Shown: positions 1 to 6,101 of the stretch, in pieces
Layout of the letters: each line of letters starts with the position of its first letter
Position numbering within the stretch: the stretch's first letter is position 1
Source: Streptomyces katrae
GTDB taxonomy: Bacteria > Actinomycetota > Actinomycetes > Streptomycetales > Streptomycetaceae
DNA length: 10,730 bases
Direction of reading: 5' to 3'
Assembly (NCBI RefSeq): GCF_000966975.1
Contig: NZ_JZWV01000736.1
Span: 1-10,730 of the forward strand
Position numbers and translations under genes: made by a program
The notes under the pieces: model-generated
Seen by the model: the letters and a program-made list of their open reading frames with translations, nothing else
The model's database searches: none
Told to the model about the DNA's origin: nothing

Positions 1-1028
1 CCGCCGGCCTGCCCCGCGGCGGCCTGCCCCGCTGGGCCCCCGCCGGCATCGCCGTCGCCTCCGCCGTCCTCGGCAGCGTCATCGGCCTGGTCTTCGGCCT
101 GCACAGCAAGGTCCAGTGGGGCCTGATCGCCGCCCTGCTGTTCGTCGTGATCACGTACACCGCCAGCGCGGTCGTCGAGAACCGCCGCCAGGCCAAGGAC
201 CGCATCGCGACGTCCCTCGTCTGGGTCTGCTTCGTCCTCGCGGTCGTGCCGCTGCTGTCCCTGATGTGGACCACGATCAGCCGCGGCCTGAAGGCCCTGA
301 ACGCGGACTTCCTCACCCACTCGATGAACGGCGTGACCAGCTTCGAGCAGGGCGGCGGCGTCTACCACGCACTGCTCGGCACCCTGGAGCAGGTGGCCCT
401 CGCCACCCTGATCGCGGCGCCCATCGGCCTGCTGACCGCCGTCTACCTGGTCGAGTACGGCAAGGGCAAGCTGGCCCGCGCCGTCACCTTCTTCGTCGAC
501 GTCATGACCGGCATCCCCTCCATCGTCGCGGGCCTGTTCATCCTGACGACCTGGAACCTGATGCTCGGCTTCGGCCCGTCCGGCTTCGCCGGCGCGATGG
601 CCCTGTCGATCCTGATGATGCCGGTCGTCGTCCGCTCCACCGAGGAGATGCTCAAGCTCGTCCCGAACGAGCTGCGCGAGGCCGCCCTGGCCCTCGGTGT
701 GCCGAAGTGGCGCGTGATCCTCAAGGTCGTCCTGCCCACGGCCATCGGCGGCATCTCCACCGGTGTCATGCTGGCCGTCGCCCGCATCGCCGGCGAGACC
801 GCGCCGATCATGCTGCTGGTCTTCGGATCGCAGCTGATCAACGGCAACCCCTTCGAAGGTGCCCAGTCCTCGCTCCCGCTGTACATCTGGGAGCAGTACA
901 AGGTCGGCAGTGAAGCCTCCTACGACCGTGCCTGGGCCGCGGCGCTCGTCCTGATCGCCTTCGTCATGATCCTGAATCTGGTGGCCCGCGGCATCGCCCG
1001 CTGGAAGGCCCCGAAGACCGGTCGCTGA
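1..1028 (+). CDS. pstA: Phosphate ABC transporter permease PstA (5' partial)
   Basis: Inner-membrane permease subunit of the PstSCAB high-affinity phosphate importer; it forms the channel with PstC and is driven by PstB. The reading frame is open from base 3, so the gene begins before the window; 341 codons are visible. Internal GTG codons such as the one at 147 are not the start, because hydrophobic in-frame sequence precedes them. Several membrane segments are visible, including two before fragment residue 90. The BPD-transporter EAA loop, which docks onto the ATPase, begins at fragment residue 226 (EAALALGVPKW). Text such as FVDVMTGIPSIVAGLF and VVRSTEEMLKLVPNELREA is characteristic of PstA. 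It ends 30 nt before pstB, in the same operon. Family members in Streptomyces are known to be PhoP-controlled, but the promoter lies outside the window. Confidence 0.97.
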   Translation, partial: AGLPRGGLPRWAPAGIAVASAVLGSVIGLVFGLHSKVQWGLIAALLFVVITYTASAVVENRRQAKDRIATSLVWVCFVLAVVPLLSLMWTTISRGLKALNADFLTHSMNGVTSFEQGGGVYHALLGTLEQVALATLIAAPIGLLTAVYLVEYGKGKLARAVTFFVDVMTGIPSIVAGLFILTTWNLMLGFGPSGFAGAMALSILMMPVVVRSTEEMLKLVPNELREAALALGVPKWRVILKVVLPTAIGGISTGVMLAVARIAGETAPIMLLVFGSQLINGNPFEGAQSSLPLYIWEQYKVGSEASYDRAWAAALVLIAFVMILNLVARGIARWKAPKTGR

Positions 1029-1058
1029 CGCGACTGTATGAAAGCGAAGTGACCCCTC

Positions 1059-1835
1059 ATGGCCAAGCGAATCGACGTCAGCGGCCTCTCCGCCTTCTAC
1101 GGCAGCCACAAGGCCATCGATGACATCTCGATGACCGTGGAACCGCGCTCCGTGACGGCCTTCATCGGCCCCTCCGGCTGCGGCAAGTCCACCTTCCTGC
1201 GCACCCTGAACCGCATGCACGAGGTCACCCCCGGCGGCCGCGTCGAGGGCAAGGTGCTGCTGGACGACGAGAACCTCTACGGCTCGAACGTGGACCCGGT
1301 GGCGGTGCGCCGCACCGTCGGCATGGTCTTCCAGCGCCCGAACCCCTTCCCCACCATGTCGATCTTCGACAACGTGGCGGCGGGCCTGCGCCTGAACGGC
1401 AAGTTCAAGAAGTCCGAGCTCACGGACATCGTGGAGCGCTCCCTCAAGGGCGCGAACCTCTGGAACGAGGTCAAGGACCGCCTGAACAAGCCCGGCTCGG
1501 GCCTCTCCGGCGGCCAGCAGCAGCGTCTGTGCATCGCCCGCGCCATCGCGGTCGAGCCGCAGGTCCTGCTGATGGACGAGCCCTGCTCCGCCCTCGACCC
1601 GATCTCCACCCTCGCCATCGAGGACCTGATCGGCGAGCTCAAGGAGCGGTTCACGATCGTCATCGTGACCCACAACATGCAGCAGGCGGCCCGCGTCTCG
1701 GACCGCACCGCCTTCTTCAACCTCGCCGCCGTCGGCCAGCCCGGAAAGCTGATCGAGATCGACGACACGGACCGGATCTTCTCCAACCCGTCCGTCCAGG
1801 CGACCGAGGACTACATCTCGGGCCGCTTCGGCTAG
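1059..1835 (+). CDS. pstB: Phosphate ABC transporter ATP-binding protein PstB
   Basis: Cytoplasmic ATPase that powers phosphate import through PstC/PstA. The 258-residue length is normal for the family. Visible motifs: Walker [10 protein letters not shown] at residues 37-45, the Q-loop in VFQRPNPFP, the ABC signature LSGGQ at 149-153 followed by QQR, Walker B VLLMDEP at 169-175 with catalytic Glu174, and the switch His205 in THNM. The RPNPFP segment and the SALDPIST stretch after Walker B are typical of PstB rather than other ABC ATPases. The ATG start follows a weak purine-rich stretch (GAAGTG). It is the last gene of the pst operon and faces the convergent pit gene across a hairpin terminator. 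Confidence 0.98.
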   Translation: MAKRIDVSGLSAFYGSHKAIDDISMTVEPRSVTAFIGPSGCGKSTFLRTLNRMHEVTPGGRVEGKVLLDDENLYGSNVDPVAVRRTVGMVFQRPNPFPTMSIFDNVAAGLRLNGKFKKSELTDIVERSLKGANLWNEVKDRLNKPGSGLSGGQQQRLCIARAIAVEPQVLLMDEPCSALDPISTLAIEDLIGELKERFTIVIVTHNMQQAARVSDRTAFFNLAAVGQPGKLIEIDDTDRIFSNPSVQATEDYISGRFG

Positions 1836-1906
1836 AACGCCGGGGCCGCTCGCGCGGTCGTCCTGCGGTGCTGCATGGCGGTGCCACCGCGGGATGGAAA
1901 GAAAGA

Positions 1907-1940
1907 GGGCCGGCTCCCCCTGGGTGGGGGGAGCCGGCCC
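1907..1940. terminator. Bidirectional hairpin terminator between pstB and pit
   Basis: A perfect 14-bp stem (GGGCCGGCTCCCCC pairing with GGGGGAGCCGGCCC) encloses the 6-nt loop TGGGTG. On the plus strand it is followed by GTTTCTCGTT; on the minus strand by TCTTTCTTTCC, so both exits are somewhat U-rich. It lies 71 nt after the pstB stop and 17 nt beyond the pit stop. It should end both converging transcripts. Confidence 0.9.
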
Positions 1941-1957
1941 GTTTCTCGTTCCCGGAC

Positions 1958-2959
1958 TCAGCTGACGAAGGCCAGGTCCGCCAGCCAGAAGCAGACCGCC
2001 GCCACCAGGGCCGCCGCCGGCATGGTGATGAACCAGCCGAGGATGATGTTCTTGGCGACGCCCCAGCGGACCGCGTTGACCCGCTTGGTCGCGCCCACAC
2101 CCATGATCGCCGAGGTGATCACGTGGGTGGTGGAGATCGGCGCCTTGAAGAGGAAGGCCGTGGCGAACATGATCGAGGCGCCGGTGGTCTCCGCCGCGAA
2201 GCCCTGCGGCGGGTCCAGCTCGATGATCTTGCGGCCGAGGGTGCGCATGATGCGCCAGCCACCCGCGTACGTGCCCAGCGACAGCATCACCGCGCACGCG
2301 ATCTTCACCCAGACCGGGATCGGGTCGTCGGCGCCCTGGACATCGGCGATGACCAGGGCCATCACCACGATGCCCATGGTCTTCTGGGCGTCCTGGAGGC
2401 CGTGGCCGAGGGCCATGCCGGCCGCGGACACCGTCTGCGCGATGCGGAAGCCGCGCTTGGCCTTGTGCGGGTTGGCGCGGCGGAACATCCACAGGATGGC
2501 GACCATCACCAGGTAGCCGACGATCAGGCCGACGACCGGCGACAGGAACATCGGGATGACGACCTTGTCGATCACCCCGCCCCACAGGACCTCGGTCCCG
2601 CCGGCCAGCGCCGCGCCCACCATGCCGCCGAACAGGGCGTGGGAGGAGGACGAGGGCAGCCCGAAGTACCAGGTGATCAGGTTCCAGACGATCGCGCCGA
2701 CGAGGGCGGAGAAGAGGATCCACATGCCCCGGTTGCCCTGGGGCGTCTCGATCAGCCCCTGGCTGACCGTGTGGGCGACACCGCTGCCGAGGAAGGCACC
2801 GGCGAGGTTCATCACCGCGGCCATCGCGAGCGCCGCGCGCGGGGTCAGGGCCCGCGTCGAGACGGACGTCGCGATGGCGTTCGCGGAGTCGTGGAAACCG
2901 TTCGTATACGTGAAGCCGAGCGCGACACCGATGGTCACGATCAGAGCGAAGGTGTCCAC
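1958..2959 (-). CDS. pit: Low-affinity inorganic phosphate permease, Pit family
   Basis: Secondary phosphate transporter of the PiT family, thought to import metal-phosphate coupled to protons when phosphate is plentiful. It has 333 residues, the short actinobacterial form rather than the roughly 500-residue E. coli PitA. The duplicated family motifs are visible: GFHDSANAIATSVSTRAL near residue 22 and KAPISTTHVITSAIMGVGA in the C-terminal half, plus the central GLPSSSSHALFGG. About eight to ten hydrophobic segments are present. The GTG start is preceded by AAGGAG (minus strand of 2971-2976) with an 11-nt spacer; that site lies inside the end of the DUF47 gene, and only 5 nt separate that gene's stop from this start, so translation is probably coupled. 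In S. coelicolor the matching gene is called pitH1; I base that on gene order from memory. Confidence 0.96.
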   Translation of the reverse strand: MDTFALIVTIGVALGFTYTNGFHDSANAIATSVSTRALTPRAALAMAAVMNLAGAFLGSGVAHTVSQGLIETPQGNRGMWILFSALVGAIVWNLITWYFGLPSSSSHALFGGMVGAALAGGTEVLWGGVIDKVVIPMFLSPVVGLIVGYLVMVAILWMFRRANPHKAKRGFRIAQTVSAAGMALGHGLQDAQKTMGIVVMALVIADVQGADDPIPVWVKIACAVMLSLGTYAGGWRIMRTLGRKIIELDPPQGFAAETTGASIMFATAFLFKAPISTTHVITSAIMGVGATKRVNAVRWGVAKNIILGWFITMPAAALVAAVCFWLADLAFVS

Positions 2960-2964
2960 GAGGT

Positions 2965-3585
2965 TCAGGACTCCTTGACCGCGATGGTCTCCACCGTGTT
3001 CGCGACGTGCTCGAACGCGTCGGCGGCCTCTTCGAGCACATCGACGATCTGCTTGAGCTTCAGCACCTCGATGGCGTCGTACTTGCCGTTGAAGAGCTGG
3101 GCGAGCAGCTTGCGGTGGATCTGGTCGGCCTGGTTCTCCAGCCGGTTGACCTCGATCCAGTACTCGGTCAGGTTGTCCATGGTCCGCAGGTGCGGCATGG
3201 CCTCGGCGGTCAGCTCGGCCGCCCGCGCCAGGACCTCGATCTGCTGCTCGACGCCCTTGGGCAGCTCCTCGACGTTGTAGAGGACGACGAGGTCGACGGC
3301 CTCCTCCATGAAGTCCATGATGTCGTCGAGCGACGAGGCCAGGCTGTAGATGTCCTCGCGGTCGAACGGCGTGATGAAGGAGGAGTTCAGCTGGTGGAAG
3401 ATCGCGTGCGTGGCGTCGTCCCCGGCGTGCTCGGCCGCACGCATCCGCTCCGCGATCTCGGCCCGGGCGGAGGGATCCGCTCCGAGCAGTTCCATCAGGA
3501 GCTTCGAGCCCGTGACGATGTTGTCCGCGGATGCGGCGAACATGTCGTAGAAGCTCGTCTCCCTGGGGGTCAGACGAAATCGCAC
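2965..3585 (-). CDS. DUF47 (PhoU-related) Pit accessory protein
   Basis: Cytoplasmic helical-bundle protein of the DUF47 family, distantly related to PhoU and often encoded beside Pit transporters, where it is thought to modulate transport. At 206 residues it has the usual family length. The sequence is almost wholly helical, with acidic clusters that in PhoU-like proteins bind metals: EHAGDDATH at 52-60, DREDI at 75-79, DDIMDFMEEA at 87-96 and ENQADQIHRKLL near 150. The GTG start follows GAGGA at 6 nt. It is the first gene of a two-gene operon with pit and is divergent from csoR. It is not PhoU itself: the sequence is DUF47-like and it is partnered with Pit rather than with the pst genes. 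Confidence 0.93.
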   Translation of the reverse strand: MRFRLTPRETSFYDMFAASADNIVTGSKLLMELLGADPSARAEIAERMRAAEHAGDDATHAIFHQLNSSFITPFDREDIYSLASSLDDIMDFMEEAVDLVVLYNVEELPKGVEQQIEVLARAAELTAEAMPHLRTMDNLTEYWIEVNRLENQADQIHRKLLAQLFNGKYDAIEVLKLKQIVDVLEEAADAFEHVANTVETIAVKES

Positions 3586-3622
3586 GTGGGGTCCTCGGGG
3601 TGCATCGGATTCGGTCAGGCTG

Positions 3623-3652
3623 ATGCTAGGCGTATCCCCCGGCGACGGCTAA
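3623..3652 (-). promoter_or_regulatory. Candidate promoter of the DUF47-pit operon
   Basis: On the minus strand TAGCAT (3628-3623) fits the TAnnnT form of Streptomyces -10 elements. TTAGCC (3652-3647) sits 18 nt upstream as a poor -35. Transcription would start near 3616, about 30 nt before the GTG. The -35 is weak and the call rests mainly on position. Confidence 0.3.
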
Positions 3653-3678
3653 CCGGCGGTCCCGGGTGTCCTCCATCA

Positions 3679-3696
3679 GGCAGAGCGGGCAGAGTG
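3679..3696. repeat. Tandem 9-nt direct repeat in the csoR/DUF47 intergenic region
   Basis: Two head-to-tail copies, GGCAGAGCG and GGCAGAGTG, are followed by a third partial GGC. They lie upstream of both divergent promoters. They could be a regulator site or chance; nothing in the sequence identifies a binding protein. Confidence 0.35.
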
Positions 3697-3739
3697 GGCC
3701 CTGCGGATCCCTGTCCCTGCGGCCTGGGCGAAGTAACCT

Positions 3740-3763
3740 ATACCCACGAGGGGTATATACCCC
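3740..3763. promoter_or_regulatory. CsoR operator: two overlapping palindromes
   Basis: ATACCC-ACGAG-GGGTAT (3740-3756) is a perfect 6-5-6 inverted repeat. It overlaps a second perfect palindrome, GGGGTATATACCCC (3750-3763). C-rich and G-rich half-sites flanked by TA are the known form of CsoR operators. The site ends 25 nt before the csoR ATG, so the repressor would block its own promoter. The -10 element probably lies within this AT-rich core (TATACC or TATATA), but I cannot assign it or a -35. Confidence 0.85.
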
Positions 3764-3788
3764 CTCGTTCCGGACCACGGGAGGACTC

Positions 3789-4109
3789 ATGACGACCATC
3801 GAGGCGGAGGGCTCCGGGGCCGTTCCCGTCCACGGCTATCACCACCAGAAGGACGAGCACCTCAAGCGGCTGCGCCGGATCGAGGGCCAGATCAGGGGCC
3901 TCCAGCGGCTCGTCGACGAGGACGTGTACTGCATCGACATACTCACCCAGGTGTCGGCGAGCACGAAGGCCCTCCAGTCCTTCGCCCTCCAGCTCCTGGA
4001 GGAGCACCTGCGCCACTGCGTCGCCGACGCCGCCGTCAAGGGCGGTACCGAGATCGACGCGAAGGTGGAGGAGGCCACGAAGGCCATCGGCCGCCTGCTG
4101 CGCAGCTAG
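3789..4109 (+). CDS. csoR: Copper-sensing transcriptional repressor CsoR
   Basis: Small all-helical DNA-binding repressor of the CsoR/RcnR family (DUF156) that releases DNA on binding Cu(I). It has 106 residues. The Cu(I) ligands are in place: Cys48, His73 and Cys77, with the same 25- and 4-residue spacing as the Cys-His-Cys triad described for S. lividans CsoR. The family core RRIEGQIRGLQRLVDEDVYC is at 29-48. The start is ATG at 3789, after GGGAGGA with 4 nt between; an in-frame extension back to 3666 would run through the operator and is rejected. No copZ or copper ATPase is adjacent, so its other targets must lie elsewhere. Autoregulation is supported by the palindromes just upstream. Confidence 0.95.
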   Translation: MTTIEAEGSGAVPVHGYHHQKDEHLKRLRRIEGQIRGLQRLVDEDVYCIDILTQVSASTKALQSFALQLLEEHLRHCVADAAVKGGTEIDAKVEEATKAIGRLLRS

Positions 4110-4142
4110 TTCCGGCAGCGTCGCCGCGCCGGCCTGCGGGAC

Positions 4143-4295
4143 CTACGGGCCGATCCCCATCAGCACCTCGTCGATCCGGTCCTGACTGAGCCGGTCCTCC
4201 ACCGCGGCCGAGGCCGCGATGATCAGCTCCCCGCAGAGCTCGATCTCGGCGAGCGCCACGTGGTCCTGCACCGTCGTACCGCCTGCGGGAGTCAC
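4143..4295 (-). CDS. Small conserved-looking protein of unknown function (50 aa)
   Basis: A 50-residue protein, acidic in its second half, beginning MTPAGGTTVQDHVALAEIE and ending in RLSQDRIDEVLMGIGP. I recognise this type only as an uncharacterised small streptomycete protein, from memory, and assign no function. The GTG start at 4295 is preceded by AGAGAGGTGG, with the GAGG core 8 nt upstream, an excellent ribosome site. The longer in-frame ATG at 4409 lacks such a site and would add Arg/Pro-rich text. No membrane segment is present; the sequence looks like two amphipathic helices, the second resembling a short protein-binding tail. It converges with csoR (33-nt gap) and lies downstream of the lipoprotein gene and its hairpin. 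Confidence 0.75.
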   Translation of the reverse strand: MTPAGGTTVQDHVALAEIELCGELIIAASAAVEDRLSQDRIDEVLMGIGP

Positions 4296-4421
4296 GCGCG
4301 CCACCTCTCTCTGCCGCCATCGCCCGTCCGGCACCCGGTTTCCCAGCGTAGGGACCGCCGCTCGTGCCGCGCATGACACGGATGGACCATTTCCGGATAG
4401 TGGAGCCATGGCCCGGACGTA

Positions 4422-4443
4422 CCGCCCGGGCCGTCCCGGGCGG
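4422..4443 (-). terminator. Hairpin terminator of the lipoprotein gene
   Basis: CCGCCCGGG (4422-4430), loop CCGT, CCCGGGCGG (4435-4443): a perfect 9-bp, all-GC stem starting at the base next to the lipoprotein stop codon. No U-tract follows on the minus strand, which is common for streptomycete terminators. Confidence 0.75.
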
Positions 4444-5298
4444 CTACTCGGCGATCTTCCCGGCGTAAATGTCCCCTTCTGCGGGCAATACGACGGTCAC
4501 CGGGGTGCCGAACCCGTACAGCAGCGTCGTCGAGGAGACATCGATCACGCCATTCTTGACGTACGTGAAACGGTGCCGGACCTTCCGCAGCCGGCCCTCC
4601 TCGTCCAGGTAGGCGTCGAACGGCACGCTGTCCTTGCTGAACCCTTTCGCCGCTGCCCGCAGCGCTTCCCTGACCCCCGCGGAGGCGTTCTGCGCGGCCC
4701 GCCCGATGTCCGTCGTCCCCCGGTAGTGGCGCACCTTGGTGCCCGCCACATCGGTCTCGCCGACGTACGTCACCTCCTGCGCCCCGCGCAGCAGCTCGGC
4801 GGCGGCCAGCGGATCGGTGGCCCCGCCGGTGACGAGGTTCCCGTCGGGCAGGGCGGCGGTGTCGAGGCGGACCCACTTGTCGTCGGGGACTCCGGCGCCG
4901 CGGTTCTTCATGTAGAGCGCGCCGGGGACGAGCAGCTCGGTGATCGGGCGGTGCTCGGGCTGTCCCTTCACGTCGGCGGGGAGCATCACCAGCAGCTGGC
5001 CCATCCCCTTGCGGAAGTCGACCCCGCCCTCGCCCCGGATGGTCACCCGGGTCCCGCCGGTGGCCATTTCCATGGCCGTACGGGCCTGTGCGCTCCCGGT
5101 GGCGGCCAGCGCGTCCGCGGCCCCCCGGACCGCCGCCGCGGGGTCGCCCGGGGGACGGGCGTCGCCCGCGCCGCCGCCGGCCACCGTTCCGCTCGCGGCG
5201 CCGCAGCCGCCCAGCGCGGCCACGGTGACGGCCACACAGACCGCGAGCACCGCCTCGCCCGCACGCCGTCGCCGCCGCCTGTGCTGGTGCACCACCAT
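4444..5298 (-). CDS. Secreted lipoprotein, LolA/LppX-LprG-like fold suspected
   Basis: A 284-residue lipoprotein. Residues 7-12 are six arginines, followed by a hydrophobic segment (about 16-30) and the lipobox LGGC, so Cys32 should be lipidated and the protein anchored on the outer face of the membrane. The mature part resembles actinobacterial lipoproteins of the LppX/LprAFG type within the LolA-like superfamily: repeating beta-strand text such as GEGGVDFRKGMGQLLVML, PGALYMKN, KWVRLDT, KVRHYRGTTDI and PFDAYLDEEGRLRKV. Related mycobacterial proteins bind lipids; whether this one does is inference. The ATG at 5298 puts the Arg stretch directly at the N-terminus; an in-frame start at 5346 would add 16 residues before it. 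The ribosome site is weak (GGGGGTTGG). It is divergent from the gene at 5440 and ends in a hairpin. Confidence 0.85.
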   Translation of the reverse strand: MVVHQHRRRRRRAGEAVLAVCVAVTVAALGGCGAASGTVAGGGAGDARPPGDPAAAVRGAADALAATGSAQARTAMEMATGGTRVTIRGEGGVDFRKGMGQLLVMLPADVKGQPEHRPITELLVPGALYMKNRGAGVPDDKWVRLDTAALPDGNLVTGGATDPLAAAELLRGAQEVTYVGETDVAGTKVRHYRGTTDIGRAAQNASAGVREALRAAAKGFSKDSVPFDAYLDEEGRLRKVRHRFTYVKNGVIDVSSTTLLYGFGTPVTVVLPAEGDIYAGKIAE

Positions 5299-5427
5299 CG
5301 CCTGCCAACCCCCAACGCATGACCGCTGTTTGCCCGAGGCCCCCACCCGCTCCGGTTAACGAGGTCCGGGGTTTCCCGTAACGGTCCGGAAGTGGCCAGG
5401 GGCCGTACCGGCTTTGGGCCGCCCCGG

Positions 5428-5433
5428 TACCGT
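5428..5433 (+). promoter_or_regulatory. Possible -10 element of a leaderless transcript
   Basis: TACCGT fits TAnnnT and ends 6 nt before the GTG at 5440, the distance expected when transcription starts at the first base of the start codon. No credible -35 is visible. The alternative is that GGAGAG, which directly abuts the GTG, acts as an unusually close ribosome site. Confidence 0.4.
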
Positions 5434-5439
5434 GGAGAG

Positions 5440-5661
5440 GTGGATCCGCACACCAAGGCGACCCAGATCGCTCCGTTTACCGCTGTGCCCGGGCCGCGTC
5501 ACCCCGCGGTCCCCGCGCAGGCACCCACCGGACACATCACGAGCACCGCCGAGCGGGGCTCCTTCTGCCTGGCCGTGTGCAGCTGCGGCTGGACGGGCCC
5601 GGCCCGCCGCTCCCGCGACCTGGCCCGCAAGGACGCCACCCGACACGGCACGGAGGGGTAG
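5440..5661 (+). CDS. Small hypothetical protein with C-x3-C-x-C-G-W motif (73 aa)
   Basis: A 73-residue soluble protein of unknown function. The N-terminal half is Pro/Ala/Thr-rich and probably flexible. The C-terminal half contains CLAVCSCGWTGPARRSRDLARKD, with three cysteines (C-x3-C-x-C) followed by GW and a basic helix. This resembles half of a zinc-ribbon, but a fourth cysteine is missing, so metal binding would need histidine or a dimer. The start is GTG at 5440, where the sequence VDPHTKATQIAPF begins; no normally spaced ribosome site exists and the transcript may be leaderless. Its divergent neighbour is the lipoprotein. A highly structured stretch begins 5 nt after its stop. Confidence 0.7.
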   Translation: MDPHTKATQIAPFTAVPGPRHPAVPAQAPTGHITSTAERGSFCLAVCSCGWTGPARRSRDLARKDATRHGTEG

Positions 5662-5666
5662 GGGCC

Positions 5667-5722
5667 CAGCCCCCGCGGCCGGGCGTGTCGCCCGTTCGGC
5701 CTTCCCGGCTGGCCGGGGGCTG
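5667..5722 (+). terminator. Branched GC-rich hairpin, probable terminator
   Basis: CAGCCCCCG (5667-5675) pairs perfectly with CGGGGGCTG (5714-5722). Inside it GGGCG-TGT-CGCCC (5681-5693) forms a second tight stem, and GGCC at 5677-5680 can pair with GGCC at 5697-5700. It begins 5 nt after the stop of the 73-residue gene and ends 22 nt before the next start, so it could equally act as a leader structure for that gene. Confidence 0.55.
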
Positions 5723-5744
5723 CGGGAGCGGTTGCGCTGGAGGC

Positions 5745-5978
5745 ATGCCAGGTACCGCACCCCGCCTCGCGGCCCTCCTCTGGGCCCTGCTGCTCGCGCT
5801 CACCCCGGCCGCGGCGGCCTGGGCCCGCCCGGTGGGCTCGGCGGACGGCCCGGCCGACGTGGCGCTGGCCGTCGGGCTCACCACCGCCGCGGCGACGGCC
5901 ACGGGGCTGTGGCTGCGCTCCCGCTACCGCCGCGAGGAGGCGGAGCACCCCGGCGGCGGCGAGGACGGCGAACCGTGA
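5745..5978 (+). CDS. Small two-pass membrane protein, unknown function (77 aa)
   Basis: A 77-residue protein. Residues 5-25 are hydrophobic and Ala/Leu-rich, either a signal peptide with a possible AAAWA cleavage region or a first membrane helix. Residues 38-57 form a second hydrophobic segment. The C-terminus is hydrophilic: arginine-rich (RSRYRRE), then acidic and glycine-rich. Nearly every codon ends in G or C, as in real genes here. GGAGG lies only 1 nt before the ATG, which is closer than usual. The stop overlaps the start of the next gene (GTGA), indicating co-translation. I do not recognise a family. Confidence 0.6.
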   Translation: MPGTAPRLAALLWALLLALTPAAAAWARPVGSADGPADVALAVGLTTAAATATGLWLRSRYRREEAEHPGGGEDGEP

Positions 5979-6073
5979 CGCCGCGTCAGCGCCCGACGGC
6001 GGTCCGGCTGTGTTTCGGCGCGGCGGGCCTGTGCCTGCTTCTGGCGCTCCTGCTCGCCCTCTGGAACCCGTAG
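5975..6073 (+). CDS. 32-residue single-pass membrane microprotein, overlapping the preceding gene
   Basis: GTG at 5975 overlaps the TGA of the preceding gene (GTGA), a standard arrangement for translational coupling. The product is 32 residues: a basic N-terminus (TPRQRPTAVR), one hydrophobic helix from about residue 13 to 29 rich in Leu/Ala/Gly with two Cys, and the ending WNP. Basic N-terminus followed by a helix predicts an N-in membrane protein. It is short enough for automatic callers to skip. It is followed by a terminator hairpin, so the pair forms a complete small transcription unit. The function is unknown; a regulatory partner for its neighbour is only a guess. Confidence 0.5.
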   Translation: MTPRQRPTAVRLCFGAAGLCLLLALLLALWNP

Positions 6074-6079
6074 GGCCGT

Positions 6080-6101
6080 CCGCCTGCGGAGCGTCAGGCG
6101 G
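6080..6101. terminator. Hairpin between convergent microprotein and PAP2 genes
   Basis: CCGCCTG (6080-6086), 8-nt loop, CAGGCGG (6095-6101): a perfect 7-bp stem. It spans the PAP2 stop codon and starts 6 nt after the microprotein stop, so it can serve both strands. An alternative stem, TCCGC-CT-GCGGA (6079-6090), competes with it. Confidence 0.65.

Noticed and set aside
1038..1052. Four-codon frame (ATG AAA GCG AAG TGA) between pstA and pstB
   Set aside because: Too short to judge, without its own ribosome site; most likely chance.
1529..3280. Long plus-strand open frame overlapping pstB and antisense to pit and DUF47
   Set aside because: GC-rich shadow: product is low-complexity Arg/Asp/Gly/His text, and well-recognised genes occupy the same DNA.
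3586..3739. Search for PHO boxes upstream of the DUF47-pit operon
   Set aside because: No pair of GTTCACC-like units at 11-nt spacing was found by eye; PhoP control of pit is not supported here.
3666..3788. 41-codon in-frame upstream extension of csoR
   Set aside because: It would translate through the operator palindromes, while ATG 3789 has a strong ribosome site.
4292..5322. Alternative minus-strand and plus-strand frames over the lipoprotein gene
   Set aside because: Only the frame ending at 4444 shows a signal peptide, a lipobox and globular composition.
5499..5948. Minus-strand open frames opposite the small genes at 5440-5978
   Set aside because: Pro/Arg/Gly-rich translations without a ribosome site or motif; the plus-strand frames have membrane segments and coupled starts.
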